DNA from: Faecalibacterium sp. I4-3-84
Lineage (GTDB): Bacteria; Bacillota; Clostridia; Oscillospirales; Ruminococcaceae
Assembly: GCF_023347255.1 (NCBI RefSeq)
Contig: NZ_CP094466.1
Span: forward strand, 186,001-250,000
Reading direction: 5' to 3'
DNA length: 64,000 bases
Shown here: positions 61,550 through 64,000 of the stretch, piece by piece
How positions within the stretch are numbered: the stretch's first letter is position 1
How the letters are laid out: the number at the start of each line of letters is the position of its first letter
The notes under the pieces: generated by a model
Seen by the model: the letters and a program-made list of their open reading frames with translations, nothing else
What the model was told of the DNA's origin: nothing
Database searches by the model: none
Translations under genes and position numbers: made by a program

Positions 61550-62671
61550 TTAGGTATCCTGCAGCTCCCCGCGGCTTGCAGCCTTGAGGTATGCGAAGAT
61601 GAAACCGTCCAGATCGCCGTCCATCACGGCATCCACATTGCCGGTCTCGTAGTTGGTGCGGTGATCCTTGACCATGGTGTAGGGCATGAACACATAGCTG
61701 CGGATCTGGTGACCCCATGCGATCTCGTTCTGCACGCCCTTGATGTCGTCGATCTTATCCATGTGCTGCTGCTTTGCGATCTGATACAGCTTTGCCTTCA
61801 GCATTTCCATGGCGTAGTCACGGTTCTGGAACTGGCTGCGCTGGGTCTGGCAGCTGACCACGACGCCGGTGGGCTTGTGGATCAGACGGACAGCGGAAGA
61901 GGTCTTATTGATGTGCTGGCCGCCTGCACCGGAGGAACGGTACACCTGCATCTCAATGTCCTCGGGGCGGATATCCACCTGAATGGTGTTATCCAGCTCA
62001 GGCATCACTTCCAGCGAAGCAAAGCTGGTCTGGCGGCGGGCGTTGGCGTCAAAGGGCGACACGCGCACCAGACGGTGCACACCGTTCTCGCTCTTGAGCA
62101 GGCCGTAGGCGTTGGCACCCTTCACCATCATGGAGGCGCTCTTCATGCCGGCTTCATCACCGTCCTGATAATCCAGAACCTCCACGGTCATGCCGTGGTT
62201 GGAAGCCCACTTGTTGTACATGCGGTACAGCATTTCGGCCCAGTCCTGTGCCTCAGTGCCGCCGGTACCGGCATGGAAGGTCAGGATGGCGTTGCTGTGG
62301 TCGTACTCACCGTTCAGCATGGTCATCAGCTGCAGCTCGTCCACAGCCTTGCCCACAGCGTTCACAGACTCCTCTGCTTCGGGGATCATGGCGGGGTCGT
62401 ATTCTTCATCCAGCATTTCCAACATGGTCTCGGCATCATCGTACAGGCCCTGCAGCTTTTCAAAGCGGCTCAGCTTGCCCTTCAGGTCGCCCACTTCGTC
62501 AAAGACCTTCTTGCTCAGGTCTGCATCATCATAAAAGCCGGGGCGGCTCATGGTGTGCTCCAGCTCCTGCACGCGCTTGCGGGAGGCATCAATGGCAAGA
62601 GCTTCTTCCAGGTCCTTGACCGCCTTGCCGTAATCGGCAAGCTGCACCTTCAGTTCGTCAATCGTGATCAT
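61550..62671 (-). CDS. prfB: peptide chain release factor 2
   Basis: 373 residues in one uninterrupted frame. It has the codon-reading tripeptide SPF (VRVSPFDANARRQTSFAS) and the catalytic GGQ (SSGAGGQHINKTSSAVRL). RF2 releases peptides at UGA and UAA. No in-frame UGA or frameshift site is present near codon 25, so the autoregulatory +1 frameshift of many bacteria is absent. Confidence 0.95.
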   Translation of the reverse strand: MITIDELKVQLADYGKAVKDLEEALAIDASRKRVQELEHTMSRPGFYDDADLSKKVFDEVGDLKGKLSRFEKLQGLYDDAETMLEMLDEEYDPAMIPEAEESVNAVGKAVDELQLMTMLNGEYDHSNAILTFHAGTGGTEAQDWAEMLYRMYNKWASNHGMTVEVLDYQDGDEAGMKSASMMVKGANAYGLLKSENGVHRLVRVSPFDANARRQTSFASLEVMPELDNTIQVDIRPEDIEMQVYRSSGAGGQHINKTSSAVRLIHKPTGVVVSCQTQRSQFQNRDYAMEMLKAKLYQIAKQQHMDKIDDIKGVQNEIAWGHQIRSYVFMPYTMVKDHRTNYETGNVDAVMDGDLDGFIFAYLKAASRGELQDT

Positions 62672-62887
62672 TCTCTAAATCCCTCTCGAAATGATAAATA
62701 AGGTAAAGTCCTTTGTACTTGCCAAAAGACACAGTTTATACACAGATACTTCATTAGTATACCGAGAATCTATGCTAAAGTAAAGGGGTAAATGGATTAT
62801 CCTGCTGGAATTTTGAAGATTTTCACCTTTTCTTTTCTCTTTCAGGGGAGTATAATACCAGTATGAACCATACAACAGGAGGAAATC

Positions 62888-63862
62888 ATGCCGAAATATT
62901 ATGGCTGTCCCTGCGAAGGCTGCGGCAGACCGCTGGCGCTGACCGATGATATCGTGGTCTGCCCGGACTGCGGCGCGCCCTATCACCGCGAGTGCTACGA
63001 AAAGCTTGGCCGCTGCATCCACACCCCCGCCCATGGCGCGGGCTATGAATGGACGTTCCCGTACAAAGACGATGCTCTGCGCACCTGCCCCAGCTGCGGT
63101 GAGCGCACCCTGCGCACCGAAGAGCGCTGCCGCTGCTGCGGTGCCGTTCTTCCGCCGGAGAGCCAGTGCCCGGAGCCACCCACCCAGAGCCAGCCCGGCA
63201 CCGACGCAGACGGACGCTTTGACTACAACGACCTTTACCGCCAGTATCAGCAGACGGTGGAAGAACCCACCCGCCGCAACGTGCAGGCGGCCTTTGGCAA
63301 GGAAGAGCTGATCGACGGCATCCCTTACAGCGACTGGAACGATTATATTGGCAAGGCTGCGCCCGTCTACCTGAACGATTACAGCCGGATGCAGCTGCAG
63401 CACACCAAAATTTCCATGTGCTTCTCGGCGCTGGTGTTCGGCCCGTTCTATTTCTTCTACCGCAAGGCGTGGAAGCCCGCCTTTGGTTTTCTGGCCGCAG
63501 AGCTGGTGGTGGCCCTGCCCACCCTGCTGAGCATGATGCAGGCCACCGGCAGTCCGCTCACTGCGGGCATCAGCAGCACTGCCATCGTCATGCTTTCCCG
63601 CATTATGACGGTGTTCAGCTTTGCGCTGGTGATGCTGCGCACCCTGTACGCCAAGTGGCTGTACCGCAAAAGCGCAGCCGAGCGCATCCGCCGCATCCGT
63701 GCCGAGTTCCCGGACGCTGCCCAGCGCCGTGCGGTCCTGTCTGCGCAGGGCGGCGTGAGCATCGCCGGTGTGATCGGTGCCTGTGTACTGCTGATGGTGC
63801 TGGGTGCCTGCGCTACCGTGCTGATGGGTCCGAATCTGGACGCTTTGACCGGGATGCTCTGA
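62888..63862 (+). CDS. zinc-finger (Prok-RING-like) membrane protein
   Basis: 324 residues. An N-terminal RING-like zinc finger (CEGCGRPLAL..CPDCGAPYHRECYEKLG) and a zinc ribbon (CPSCGERTLRTEERCRCCGA) precede an acidic linker and a DUF2628-like C-terminal part with three or four membrane helices (ISMCFSALVFGPFYFFYRKA, then AFGFLAAELVVALPTLLSM). The Prok-RING fold is known; its role is not. AGGAGG precedes the ATG. Confidence 0.8.
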   Translation: MPKYYGCPCEGCGRPLALTDDIVVCPDCGAPYHRECYEKLGRCIHTPAHGAGYEWTFPYKDDALRTCPSCGERTLRTEERCRCCGAVLPPESQCPEPPTQSQPGTDADGRFDYNDLYRQYQQTVEEPTRRNVQAAFGKEELIDGIPYSDWNDYIGKAAPVYLNDYSRMQLQHTKISMCFSALVFGPFYFFYRKAWKPAFGFLAAELVVALPTLLSMMQATGSPLTAGISSTAIVMLSRIMTVFSFALVMLRTLYAKWLYRKSAAERIRRIRAEFPDAAQRRAVLSAQGGVSIAGVIGACVLLMVLGACATVLMGPNLDALTGML

Positions 63863-63865
63863 TCT

Positions 63866-63897
63866 GCAATGCCGCCTGCAAAGGCTGGCATTGCGGA
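63866..63897 (+). terminator. terminator-like hairpin
   Basis: GCAATGCC pairs with GGCATTGC just after the stop of the zinc-finger gene; the T-tail is weak. Confidence 0.5.
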
Positions 63898-63927
63898 TTT
63901 CAAAATAGTAATAGGAGAATATGAATC

Positions 63928-64000
63928 ATGATGAAGAAAGTCACAAAAGCTGTCATCCCTGCTGCTGGCCTTGGCACCCGCGTGCTGCCCGCCACCAAAG
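63928..64000 (+). CDS. galU: UTP-glucose-1-phosphate uridylyltransferase, 5' end only
   Basis: The first 24 codons read KKVTKAVIPAAGLGTRVLPA, the nucleotidyltransferase start with the G-x-G-T-R UTP loop, typical of GalU. The ATG at 63928 has AGGAG upstream. The rest lies beyond the window. Confidence 0.85.
   Translation, partial: MMKKVTKAVIPAAGLGTRVLPATK

Overview
The window reads as one chromosomal stretch from a Gram-positive gut anaerobe of the Clostridia, probably Oscillospiraceae and perhaps Faecalibacterium. This rests on the gene set (NADP-type gdhA beside gltB/gltD, hcp, oadB/oadG, thyX, a PASTA-domain kinase relative, DUF1836), the GC-rich coding style, AGGAGG ribosome sites and short hairpin-rich dispersed repeats. 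The genus is inference from family knowledge; no 16S gene is present.

Positions 1-2815 hold the end of a signalling locus on the minus strand: a GGDEF-REC-HD-GYP cyclic-di-GMP protein running off the left edge, and upstream of it the collapsed remains of a sensor that joined a solute-binding domain to a hybrid histidine kinase.

Positions about 2816-13235 are a mosaic, partly decayed genomic island inserted at the 3' end of a tRNA-Pro gene (13230-13307). A 241-bp direct repeat (2816-3056 and 12995-13235) marks both ends. Each copy carries the last codons of a tyrosine integrase, the tRNA terminator and the last bases of the tRNA. Inside lie an intact large serine recombinase, a RelBE-type toxin-antitoxin pair, broken Eco57I-like methylase genes with an XRE regulator, a DRT-type (likely class 2) reverse transcriptase preceded by a promoter-driven structured RNA of about 300 nt, a probable oriT, a MobC-resolvase chimera, an unrecognised 238-aa gene, a beheaded ParB-like gene and a beheaded integrase. 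The reverse transcriptase plus its RNA is the most interesting system here. The RNA contains a 50-codon frame without stops, as expected if it is a rolling-circle template for a 'neo'-like protein.

Positions 13440-64000 are housekeeping chromosome. uvrB-uvrA and radC (minus) are followed by an RluD-type pseudouridine synthase and a CAT-like acetyltransferase (plus). lysA, a CapD/PglF-type sugar dehydratase and a MurJ/SpoVB-like flippase follow on the minus strand. Next comes a nitrogen block on the plus strand: mrp, gdhA, hcp, gltB and gltD. Hydroxylamine reductase makes ammonia that GDH and GOGAT can fix. A seven-gene minus-strand run follows: pcrA, thyX, tmk, a GNAT gene, mltG, a U32 peptidase-family gene and a PASTA pseudokinase. 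Then come oadG-oadB, an mreB paralogue, recD2, a MATE transporter, a polar amino-acid ABC transporter, a repeat-domain lipoprotein, cardiolipin synthase, degV, a DUF1836 regulator, prfB, a zinc-finger membrane protein and the start of galU.

Non-coding highlights are intrinsic terminators at most operon ends, a terminator-like hairpin in the gltB leader, small inverted-repeat elements of at least two kinds, and an array of eight TGATACACTG-type sites between the MATE gene and recD2.
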